The notes under the pieces: model-generated | The model's input: only the letters and a program-made list of their open reading frames with translations | The model's database searches: none | Told to the model about the DNA's origin: nothing | Assembly: GCA_043810515.1 (NCBI GenBank) | Contig: JBDRNZ010000048.1 | Coordinates: 1 to 6,854, forward strand | Length of the DNA stretch: 6,854 bases | Source: WJKQ01 sp043810515 | GTDB lineage: Bacteria > Patescibacteriota > Gracilibacteria > UBA1369 > LOWO2-01-FULL-3 | Direction of reading: 5' to 3' | Shown: in pieces, positions 1 through 5,924 of the stretch | Layout of the letters: each line of letters opens with the position of its first letter | How positions within the stretch are numbered: the first letter of the stretch is position 1 | Translations under genes and position numbers: made by a program

Positions 1-2615
1 ATAGAAGCTTTTTTCTTTTTTGAAAGAACCCTTTCTATTCTTTTTCTGGAAGCCGCTGCCAGACCAAGAGCTGCCAGCAAGACAGCACCGCCTACTGGAG
101 TCTCACTTGGAGTTTCTGATCCAGGAACATCGCAGCCACAATCCCCGCGTTGTCCTGCCAGGTTGTATTTTGGTAATATCTTTTCAACATCTGCAGCGCA
201 CCCTCCCGTACCATTTGATTTTCCCGGTATATCCGCTCCAAACTCATAATTGTATAAATCTTCGCATGTACATGTGATTCCATTGCATGTATTTATCATG
301 ATAACCGCTTCCGGGTCGCTTTCATCGCATTGCTCAACTTTAGGGTCGAATTTACCGTCGCCGCATGTCACCACCGGTTCTATTTCTGTATCGGTTGTGT
401 CGATAGCGTCTGGCGTGGTTATTTCTCCGGTTGTGTCGGTCACATCGGCCGTATCGGCAGCGTCTTGTGGAGGTTCGGTCGAATCGGCCGTATCGACAGC
501 GTCTTGTGGAGGTTCGGCCGTATCGGCCGTATCGGCAGCGTCTTGTGGAGGTTCGGTCACATCGGCCGTATCGGCTACGTCTTGTGGAGGTTCGGCCGTA
601 TCGGCCGTATCGGCAGCGTCTTGTGGAGGTTCGGTCACATCGGCCGTATCGGCTACGTCTTGTGGAGGTTCGGTCACATCGGCCGTATCTGTTGCCGGTT
701 CAACCACATCAAGCGGCGCTTCAACAACATCAGGTTCAACGACATCAGGCCCCGGCTCCACCGTGTCCGGCTGAGGCATTTCGCAGCCGCCTGCGCCGTT
801 GGGTTCAAGCGGCGTAGGACATATACAATCAGCCTGGCAGTTTGCGTCTATACCGGGATCGCATTCCTCGCCCGGATCAAGCTGGCCGTTTCCGCATGGA
901 TTCGGCGGAGGACAGTCCACTTCGCAGGTTGATGTGTTTTCACCCGCGGCAGGATCACACGTTCCGTCCCCGCAATCGGTGCATCCGGAAAAATCAAAAC
1001 TGCATGCCGTGCAGCTTAATGTTCCGCCAAAATAATTTTGAGTTACACAATCTTCTCCATTCAAATTCGTACCGTCACAATCTTCACCAAGATCTATTTC
1101 CCCGTTTCCGCAATCCGGCGGAGCTATACATTGCGAAGTATCAAACTGGCAATCCGGATCACATGACAGCGTTCCGCCAATAAAGGACAGATCCGTACAC
1201 TCTGTATTGTTCAGATCGTTTGAATCGCATTGTTCGGTCGGACCGTTTACAACTCCGTCTCCGCACTTGTAACATCCTGCGGGATCAAGCTGACAGTCAA
1301 TCGTACATGACAGCGTTCCGCCATCATAATCAAGAGTTATGCAGGTTTCGTTGTCAAGATTAAGGCCATCACATATTTCACCAGGATCAATATTTCCATC
1401 CCCGCATATGAAACATCCGTCTTCCACAAAACTCATACAGTCCGCCGCACAGGCCAGCGTTCCGCCATCATATTCAAGAGTCACACACATTTCCCCTGCA
1501 AGATCCGTCCCGTCGCATGTTTCTCCGGTTTCGGCCGTGTTATTTCCGCAGAAAGGAGTCGAGGTACAGTCTTCCGGACATGTTTCGAAAGTTTCGCTTG
1601 CCGTACATTCTCCGTTACCGCATGTATGAGCAAACCTTATACTGCTTACCCCAAATTCATCTGTTACCGCCACTATTACGGTAAATTTATCAGCTCTTGA
1701 ATGGGTATATGTATCGGAATCGAGTTCGGCATAGAACATATCAACACCTGTATTGCCGGAATAAAGGGAGGTTTCCGTCTGCGCCTTTCGCGGCTTACAC
1801 GTGCCTCCAATATCTCTGACACTGACAGCGTAACCAGAGCCATCCTTGTCTATGTGGGCAAGTTCCCCACAGGTATCTGTATTATCTGAAAAAACTATAT
1901 CGCAACATTCTCCGGTCTGAAGATTGCGGCTTACCACCCACACCCCGCCAAGTCTGTATAACAGCATCGGCTCCGAGTTTCTGTATATCACCGTTATTTG
2001 AGTGCTTGTTTCAAGTCCGGAATTGTCGTCCAGCAATGTTATGTTCGATACTCTTAAATTCCCGCCGGTTCCGTCGTGTGCCAGGTCACCCACCCACAGT
2101 TGCGTACCTATCAGTACTGCAAACTTATTCTGGCCGGATACTTCAAAGCTCACGCCGTCTTTTGCTTCGCCGGCCGGGAAAGGATTTGGACTGAAATCAA
2201 GCTCCAAAGTTTTACGCGTTGGCTGTGGAGAACCCTCATCCGGCAGACATTCTTTTATATCTGCGCCCTCAACATAAATAAATTCACCGTTATTTAAAAC
2301 ATACACAACCTTTTTGCTATCAATAAGAGATTCCCCAATATGCGGATTTGTATCACCGTCCATGCTCCATCCGGCAGTCTGCTTCTGATCGTCAAGACCC
2401 GCAAGTTCTCCATAGGTCATTCCCGATGTTACGAAATGCAGACCCGCGAGAGCAAACAGTCTTACTATTGTCCGTTTTGTTATTTGTCGAATTCTTCCTG
2501 TTACAGTAGGTCGCACTTCGCGATCCTCCACTCTTCTTTGGGCGGATGATTCACGAGCCTCCGCATAAGCGCCACCTTTAACGACTGCTAATTGTTCGGG
2601 TCTTTTTCCTTTCAT
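1..2615 (-). CDS. Large cysteine-rich secreted surface protein with acidic repeat linker and MYXO-CTERM-like anchor (C-terminus cut by window edge)
   Basis: The frame is open for 871 codons from ATG 2615-2613 to the left edge. Residues 1-49 are a charged N-terminal region, followed by a hydrophobic stretch (about 50-63) that could be a signal or anchor. Residues 70-330 form an unrecognised, probably beta-rich region. A CGNGEC...CPEDC motif lies at 332-350, four Myxococcus-type cysteine-rich repeats at 356-545, and further Cys motifs at 548-568 and 574-599. Next come a D/V/E/P linker, 13-residue repeats at 643-720 and a last CGDG motif at 751. The C-terminus has C826/C828, a hydrophobic helix at about 841-856 and then RKR and a KKKK tail, which matches the MYXO-CTERM plan of Cys, helix and basic cluster. 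In that class an intramembrane protease is thought to process the protein for surface display. The role is probably adhesion or surface display; ligand unknown. The start is supported by a promoter directly upstream. The stop probably lies just outside the window. Confidence 0.88.
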   Translation of the reverse strand, partial: MKGKRPEQLAVVKGGAYAEARESSAQRRVEDREVRPTVTGRIRQITKRTIVRLFALAGLHFVTSGMTYGELAGLDDQKQTAGWSMDGDTNPHIGESLIDSKKVVYVLNNGEFIYVEGADIKECLPDEGSPQPTRKTLELDFSPNPFPAGEAKDGVSFEVSGQNKFAVLIGTQLWVGDLAHDGTGGNLRVSNITLLDDNSGLETSTQITVIYRNSEPMLLYRLGGVWVVSRNLQTGECCDIVFSDNTDTCGELAHIDKDGSGYAVSVRDIGGTCKPRKAQTETSLYSGNTGVDMFYAELDSDTYTHSRADKFTVIVAVTDEFGVSSIRFAHTCGNGECTASETFETCPEDCTSTPFCGNNTAETGETCDGTDLAGEMCVTLEYDGGTLACAADCMSFVEDGCFICGDGNIDPGEICDGLNLDNETCITLDYDGGTLSCTIDCQLDPAGCYKCGDGVVNGPTEQCDSNDLNNTECTDLSFIGGTLSCDPDCQFDTSQCIAPPDCGNGEIDLGEDCDGTNLNGEDCVTQNYFGGTLSCTACSFDFSGCTDCGDGTCDPAAGENTSTCEVDCPPPNPCGNGQLDPGEECDPGIDANCQADCICPTPLEPNGAGGCEMPQPDTVEPGPDVVEPDVVEAPLDVVEPATDTADVTEPPQDVADTADVTEPPQDAADTADTAEPPQDVADTADVTEPPQDAADTADTAEPPQDAVDTADSTEPPQDAADTADVTDTTGEITTPDAIDTTDTEIEPVVTCGDGKFDPKVEQCDESDPEAVIMINTCNGITCTCEDLYNYEFGADIPGKSNGTGGCAADVEKILPKYNLAGQRGDCGCDVPGSETPSETPVGGAVLLAALGLAAASRKRIERVLSKKKKAS
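456..689 (-). repeat. Six tandem 39-bp coding repeats (13 residues, DTADVTEPPQDxA type) plus a degenerate seventh
   Basis: Read on the minus strand, the units from 689 downward are DTADVTEPPQDVA, DTADVTEPPQDAA, DTADTAEPPQDVA, DTADVTEPPQDAA, DTADTAEPPQDAV and DTADSTEPPQDAA. A seventh begins at 455 (DTADVT) and then diverges. Units 2-3 and 4-5 form a near-identical 78-bp higher-order pair. The acidic, Pro/Thr-rich composition suggests an extended spacer that lifts the Cys-rich region away from the C-terminal anchor. The near identity at DNA level points to recent expansion, so copy number may vary between strains. Confidence 0.95.
981..1550 (-). repeat. Four Myxococcus-type cysteine-rich protein repeats of about 46 residues
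   Basis: Residues 356-401, 404-448, 451-496 and 502-545 of the surface protein share a pattern: CGxG, then usually a Gly-Glu pair and CD, then a Cys, then GGTLxC, a C three or four residues later and a final Cys. Six Cys per unit suggest three disulfides, so the domain should lie outside the cytoplasm. The units diverge at residue level but keep the Cys and GGTL positions. This resembles the Myxococcus cysteine-rich repeat / DUF4215-like modules common in surface proteins of deltaproteobacterial lineages. The family name comes from memory of the pattern, not from a search. Confidence 0.8.
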
Positions 2616-2624
2616 AGAGCGTAT

Positions 2625-2652
2625 ATTCTATATATTTTTGCAAATTTGTCAA
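2625..2652 (-). promoter_or_regulatory. Sigma70-type promoter of the surface-protein gene
   Basis: On the minus strand a perfect -35 TTGACA (2652-2647) is followed by a 16-nt spacer and the -10 TAGAAT (2630-2625). Only 9 nt separate the -10 from the ATG at 2615, so transcription should start 0-3 nt before the start codon. The message would be leaderless or nearly so, which agrees with the lack of any Shine-Dalgarno sequence. Confidence 0.7.
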
Positions 2653-2684
2653 GCCTACGTTTCGCATTCAAAAAGGACGGTATT

Positions 2685-2698
2685 GTATTAATTAATAC
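2685..2698. promoter_or_regulatory. Perfect 14-bp AT-rich palindrome, possible operator
   Basis: GTATTAATTAATAC is its own reverse complement. It lies between the end of the cyclase gene and the surface-protein promoter, about 33 bp upstream of that -35 box. It has no U-tract and little GC, so it is a poor terminator; a binding site for a dimeric regulator is possible. AT-rich palindromes do occur by chance. Confidence 0.3.
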
Positions 2699-2723
2699 GG
2701 TTTTGGAAAAGATGATTTACGTC

Positions 2724-4820
2724 TTATTTATTTACAATTCGGAATATCATGGTTTCGTCTATTTGCGGCAAAACCTGCCCCGAGGCCAAAGCCCTGCATC
2801 GCTCAAGCATGATTTGCGATGGGGGATCGGCCGCCAAAGAGGAGAAAGCTGCCATCGCAACCTGCCAGTTTTTCTGGCGGTACGCTGCAAGCCCGCCCGC
2901 GTATGTTGTGAGAAGATTTTGAATTTCCGGAGTAAGGTCTTTTTGCAGGCAGACCAGCTCATAAAGCGTGACCGGAGCTGATTTTCCGGGAAGAAGGACC
3001 GTGTCGATCTCGCGCATCACGACCTGTGCCATAGCCCCAGCGCCGCCTACGAGTTTTTCAAATCCTGCTACGATTATCGAAGTTCCGTATGTTTTGTTTG
3101 CCGAACTTTCAAGCCGCGAAGCCGTATTTACGGTATCGCCCATGACAGTGTAGTCGAAGCGGTTTTTCGAGCCGAAATTTCCGACTATCGCCTCGCCCGT
3201 GTTTATGCCGATTCTGAACTCAATGAGAGGTTTGCCTTCGCTCTGCCATTTTTGGTGAAGAACGCCAATGCCTTTTTTCATTTCAAGAGCGGCCATGTAC
3301 GCGCGGATTATGTGATCTTCCTGCGAAACCGGCGCATTCCAAAAACCCATAATCGCGTCGCCCTCGTATTTGTCTATCGTTCCGTCAAACGCCTGAATTA
3401 TGCTTTCCATTGCGGTAAAATATTCGTTTATTTGCGAAACCCACGACGTGATTTCGGTTTTTTCGGATATTGCGGTGGAATTTTTTATGTCGGAAAAGAA
3501 AACCGTGACTGTTTTTTTCTCTCCGCCCAGCTTGACCATGTCCGGATTTTTGCTGATTTCGGCCGCGAGCTTGTCGCTGACGTAATGGCTGAACGCTGAG
3601 GAAATCTCACGCTTTTTCTTGTCCGCCACAAAATATTTATAAACCCACGACGCGAGATACGCGAGCACGATCGCCGCGAATGGATAAACCATATTTACGA
3701 TAAGACCTTTCCCGTAAAGAATATGCGCTGCCAAGAGATACCCGCCCACCACCACCGCCGAAACAACAATCGAAAGCGCAATTCCCAAAAAATTCAGCAG
3801 AATCGTGAGAACAATCGAAATCCCCGCGACCGTGAGAATGCGACCAAAAAGACTCTGGTCGTGAAGAAAATCCCCCGAAAGTATGGTCTGAATTTCATTC
3901 GCGCGAAATTCAACGCCGGGCATTGGAGTCTCATTGGATCGTGGAGTGTAATATTCATCATGAAGCTCCTTTGCTGAAGTGACACCTATAAGAACAATTT
4001 TATTTGTGAAATATGACGGGTCGAATTGTTTATTTATAACATCAACAAAAGATATCATCTTATACGAATACGGATCCCCGAAAAAATTCACAAACATCTT
4101 ATCGTCTTCCAAAGGCAGATCAAGCTGATCCTTTTCAAGATATTTTTTAACTACAGAAACTCCAAAATCGTCATAGTCCTTGATCCCGGACTCTATATGA
4201 AAATACGGGATACTCTCTCGGAGAATACCTGTTCTGTCGAGATACGTATTTATAATCCCAAGATCGGTAAATAGCGAAAATTTCAGCAACGGCTCAATTA
4301 ATATATCATCAGTAATGCTCGCTGCCAGGATGATGTTATCGAATTTTTGAAGTTCTGCCGAGAACTCGTCATCAATCGGATTATCAAGGGAACTTTTGTA
4401 TTTCTGAAGAAATTCATCATATGTTTTAACTTTTTCCTCGTCATTTTTTTTGGCAATTTCAGCCTCGAGTTCCAGAAGTTTTTCGCGTGGAACTGCTTCT
4501 GTTGGCGTGTGGAAAACAAGATCAAAAGCAATCACTTTAGGATTTTCTTTTTTCAGAATTTCAAGCAACTCCACATATTTGTCCCTGCTCCACTGGCTAA
4601 AACGCCCCAGTCCCTCCGGAAAAGGCTGCGTACTTTTGTCATCTATCGCGATTACAACGATGTCGTCGGAAGGGGCGTTCAGGGTGTAAAGAGAGTCCGT
4701 AAATCCGTTATTCAATGATTCAAAAAGATTTGCAGAAATTCCCAGCGTCAGGACAATAGTTACAAGTACACCGATGAGTGCGCCCGACAGAGCTCTGTTT
4801 TTTAGAAAACGGCTTAGCAT
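2724..4820 (-). CDS. CHASE2-domain transmembrane class III adenylate cyclase
   Basis: This 698-residue protein would make cAMP from ATP in the cytoplasm under control of an extracytoplasmic sensor. A helix at about 12-30 leads into a CHASE2 domain (about 35-320) that carries a charged helical stretch at about 108-160. Three membrane segments follow at about 326-395. The cyclase domain (about 432-590) has all key residues visible: metal-binding D444 (FFSD) and D488 (YEGD), purine-specifying K484 and T558, and transition-state N565 and R569 (NTASR). The Lys/Thr pair favours ATP over GTP. The C-terminus (about 630-680) looks like one TPR-type helical pair. Size and domain order are usual for the family. 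A promoter 20 nt upstream supports the ATG; no Shine-Dalgarno is present. The 3' half is clearly richer in GC than the sensor half. Signal and downstream effector cannot be told from this window. Confidence 0.95.
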   Translation of the reverse strand: MLSRFLKNRALSGALIGVLVTIVLTLGISANLFESLNNGFTDSLYTLNAPSDDIVVIAIDDKSTQPFPEGLGRFSQWSRDKYVELLEILKKENPKVIAFDLVFHTPTEAVPREKLLELEAEIAKKNDEEKVKTYDEFLQKYKSSLDNPIDDEFSAELQKFDNIILAASITDDILIEPLLKFSLFTDLGIINTYLDRTGILRESIPYFHIESGIKDYDDFGVSVVKKYLEKDQLDLPLEDDKMFVNFFGDPYSYKMISFVDVINKQFDPSYFTNKIVLIGVTSAKELHDEYYTPRSNETPMPGVEFRANEIQTILSGDFLHDQSLFGRILTVAGISIVLTILLNFLGIALSIVVSAVVVGGYLLAAHILYGKGLIVNMVYPFAAIVLAYLASWVYKYFVADKKKREISSAFSHYVSDKLAAEISKNPDMVKLGGEKKTVTVFFSDIKNSTAISEKTEITSWVSQINEYFTAMESIIQAFDGTIDKYEGDAIMGFWNAPVSQEDHIIRAYMAALEMKKGIGVLHQKWQSEGKPLIEFRIGINTGEAIVGNFGSKNRFDYTVMGDTVNTASRLESSANKTYGTSIIVAGFEKLVGGAGAMAQVVMREIDTVLLPGKSAPVTLYELVCLQKDLTPEIQNLLTTYAGGLAAYRQKNWQVAMAAFSSLAADPPSQIMLERCRALASGQVLPQIDETMIFRIVNK

Positions 4821-4840
4821 AAAGCTAAATTAATCTGAGT

Positions 4841-4869
4841 ATTATACCATTTTTGTGGAATTTTTTCTA
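4841..4869 (-). promoter_or_regulatory. Extended -10 sigma70-type promoter of the cyclase gene
   Basis: On the minus strand, TGG directly precedes a perfect TATAAT (4846-4841), giving an extended -10. A 17-nt spacer separates it from TAGAAA (4869-4864), which matches the -35 consensus at four of six bases. Transcription should begin near 4834, leaving a leader of about 14 nt before the ATG at 4820, with no Shine-Dalgarno sequence in it. Confidence 0.7.
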
Positions 4870-4896
4870 TATGATAATTAAGGGTATGCGAAACCT

Positions 4897-4917
4897 CCTT
4901 CGGTATGAAACCAAAGG
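4897..4917 (-). terminator. Weak hairpin downstream of the frameshifted gene, doubtful terminator
   Basis: In minus-strand RNA an 8-bp stem (CCUUUGGU with ACCGAAGG, one G-U pair) closes a UUCAU loop. The opposite strand has a mismatch at that pair, so the fold favours the minus transcript. It lies between the end of the paralogue (4978) and the cyclase promoter, where a terminator is expected, but it is followed by AGGUUUCGC and not by a U-run. Confidence 0.3.
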
Positions 4918-4977
4918 GAAAAGCGGCATAGATCCTGGACAAAGAATATTAGACCTTTGAAGGAGTAAAGCAAGTAT

Positions 4978-5246
4978 CTACAGTGTGAACGATATTCCTC
5001 TTTCTTTTTTGCTGTCCATTATAAATACCTTATCGCCATGTTCAACTGTCTCATTAAGCGGAATCTCTTCATCAAACTCTCCAGGGCCAAGGGTTACCGG
5101 AATAGGACGGCCCTTCCCCTCGACACGGACAAAAACTTCAACAGGTTTATCTTCCGTTGTCCTTCCCCAAAGATTTATTGCTCTATTCCAGGTCTATCAC
5201 TCTCACAAATATTCGGAGCTTCCTCTATGACAATCCGTTCTCTCAT
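4978..5246 (-). pseudogene. Frameshifted short paralogue of the upstream lipoprotein's C-terminal domain
   Basis: A minus-strand ATG at 5246, 10 nt after the lipoprotein stop, opens 23 codons (MRERIVIEEAPNICESD...) ending at TAA 5177-5175. A second frame, offset by one base, is open from 5193 to TAG 4980-4978 and reads NRAINLWGRTTEDKPVEV and onward for 71 residues. It clearly resembles lipoprotein residues 99-168: AINLW/AINIF, VRVEG/IRVSG, HGDKVFIMD/PGDRVEVLD and RGISF/RGYIF line up. Joining the frames between 5196 and 5175 by one base gives a protein of about 93 residues. No slippery heptamer is visible there, so a one-base deletion or sequencing error is likelier than programmed frameshifting. 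The joined product has no signal peptide or lipobox, so it may be a decayed tandem copy or a small cytoplasmic partner. It is probably co-transcribed with the lipoprotein. Confidence 0.65.
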
Positions 5247-5256
5247 TTTAAAAATG

Positions 5257-5796
5257 TTATGGCATATCAGGCATATCCGGAATTTTATTGGAAGTGACAT
5301 CAAATATGTAGCCACGGTCTGCCGGATCCAAAACTTCAACTCTGTCCCCCGGGACCGCTTTCCAGGGTTGTTTGATATCTATAGATTTGTTTGCAGGCAC
5401 TCTGTGGATATAGTGTTCTTTTTCCATTCCATCAGGGCCGGAAACTCTTATAGTCAATGTAGTCGCAATGCCTGGCGGACTACTTCTGAAGATATTGATT
5501 GCCTGAGAATCGTAGGCTATATCGACATTCCCAAATTCGGGAGAAAAACACTCATCCACGGCACCTTTTACATCCGAAGCTGTCTGTCTCCACTCAGTAT
5601 CGTCCGGGGCATTATCCTGGTCATTATCGGCAGAAGTTACTTCACAACCCATTAAAGTCGCGAAGCCGGCTACCGAAGCCAAGAGTCTGCCCAAGCGTCC
5701 CCTCACGCCTTTCCGGCAATCAGAAACACTATCCGAAGGCCCTTCGGATCTCGCCTCAAAATCGCTTCCTGTTGGTTTTAGATCTTCTATTCTCAT
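5257..5796 (-). CDS. Putative lipoprotein with a small beta-rich domain (unknown family)
   Basis: This 179-residue protein has a lipobox-like LMGC with Cys at 51, preceded by a basic stretch (RKGVRGRLGR, about 28-37) and a short hydrophobic segment (38-49). This is a lipoprotein signal with about 27 extra charged residues in front. After the Cys comes an acidic linker (DNDQDNAPDD), then a domain at about 78-170 with alternating hydrophobic residues that looks like a beta sandwich, and a PDMPDMP tail. I do not recognise the family. Its nearest relative in the window is the frameshifted gene 10 nt downstream. A GTG at 5706-5704 (residue 31) would give an ordinary 20-residue signal and is an alternative start; the upstream promoter fits the ATG. 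It probably sits in a membrane facing the periplasm or outside; its function is unknown. Confidence 0.75.
   Translation of the reverse strand: MRIEDLKPTGSDFEARSEGPSDSVSDCRKGVRGRLGRLLASVAGFATLMGCEVTSADNDQDNAPDDTEWRQTASDVKGAVDECFSPEFGNVDIAYDSQAINIFRSSPPGIATTLTIRVSGPDGMEKEHYIHRVPANKSIDIKQPWKAVPGDRVEVLDPADRGYIFDVTSNKIPDMPDMP
5731..5749. repeat. Perfect 19-nt palindrome in the 5' part of the lipoprotein gene
   Basis: ATCCGAAGG, a central C, then CCTTCGGAT form a perfect 9-bp inverted repeat over about codons 16-22. In RNA it would fold into a GC-rich hairpin about 25 nt before the alternative GTG start at 5706. It could act on translation, act as an operator if the true start lies downstream, or be chance codon use. 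Confidence 0.5.
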
Positions 5797-5815
5797 ATAT
5801 AAATATACCCGCTGT

Positions 5816-5844
5816 AATATACAACAAACTCGACATCAGTTCAA
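5816..5844 (-). promoter_or_regulatory. Probable sigma70-type promoter of the lipoprotein and paralogue genes
   Basis: Read on the minus strand, TTGAAC (5844-5839), a 17-nt spacer and TATATT (5821-5816) match consensus at four and five of six bases. The ATG at 5796 is 19 nt past the -10, giving a leader of about 12 nt without a Shine-Dalgarno sequence. A second TATATT at 5807-5802 is too close to the start to be the main -10. Confidence 0.5.
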
Positions 5845-5867
5845 GCTCAAAAAGTAAAAAATGAGCA

Positions 5868-5896
5868 TTGACATTAATCCAAAAACAAACTATAAA
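5868..5896 (+). promoter_or_regulatory. Strong sigma70-type promoter of the divergent plus-strand gene
   Basis: A perfect -35 TTGACA (5868-5873), an optimal 17-nt spacer and TATAAA (5891-5896, five of six) lie just upstream of the plus-strand reading frame. Transcription should begin near 5903. The -35 boxes of this and the divergent minus-strand promoter are only 23 bp apart, so the two could share one regulator. Confidence 0.75.
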
Positions 5897-5924
5897 ACTC
5901 TCCATTTTTTAAATTCAAAAAATC

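Noticed and set aside
456..689. Possible CRISPR-like array
   Set aside because: Units are contiguous in-frame coding repeats with no unique spacers.
250..932. Long plus-strand open frames rich in SAVSAASCGGS, RIGSVLWRFG or PYRQRLVEVR repeats
   Set aside because: All three plus frames stay open only because the 39-bp repeat of the minus-strand surface-protein gene has no stop in any frame; the minus frame has coherent domains.
2592..3599. Plus-strand frames antisense to the cyclase
   Set aside because: They are shadows of a full-length cyclase whose catalytic motifs are all present on the minus strand.
5175..5196. Programmed ribosomal frameshift site in the paralogue
   Set aside because: No X-XXY-YYZ heptamer or clear downstream stimulator is seen; deletion or read error is more likely.
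5038..5655. 205-codon plus-strand open frame opposite the lipoprotein and paralogue
   Set aside because: The translation has no recognisable domain or coding character, and the minus strand carries two homologous domains with a lipobox.
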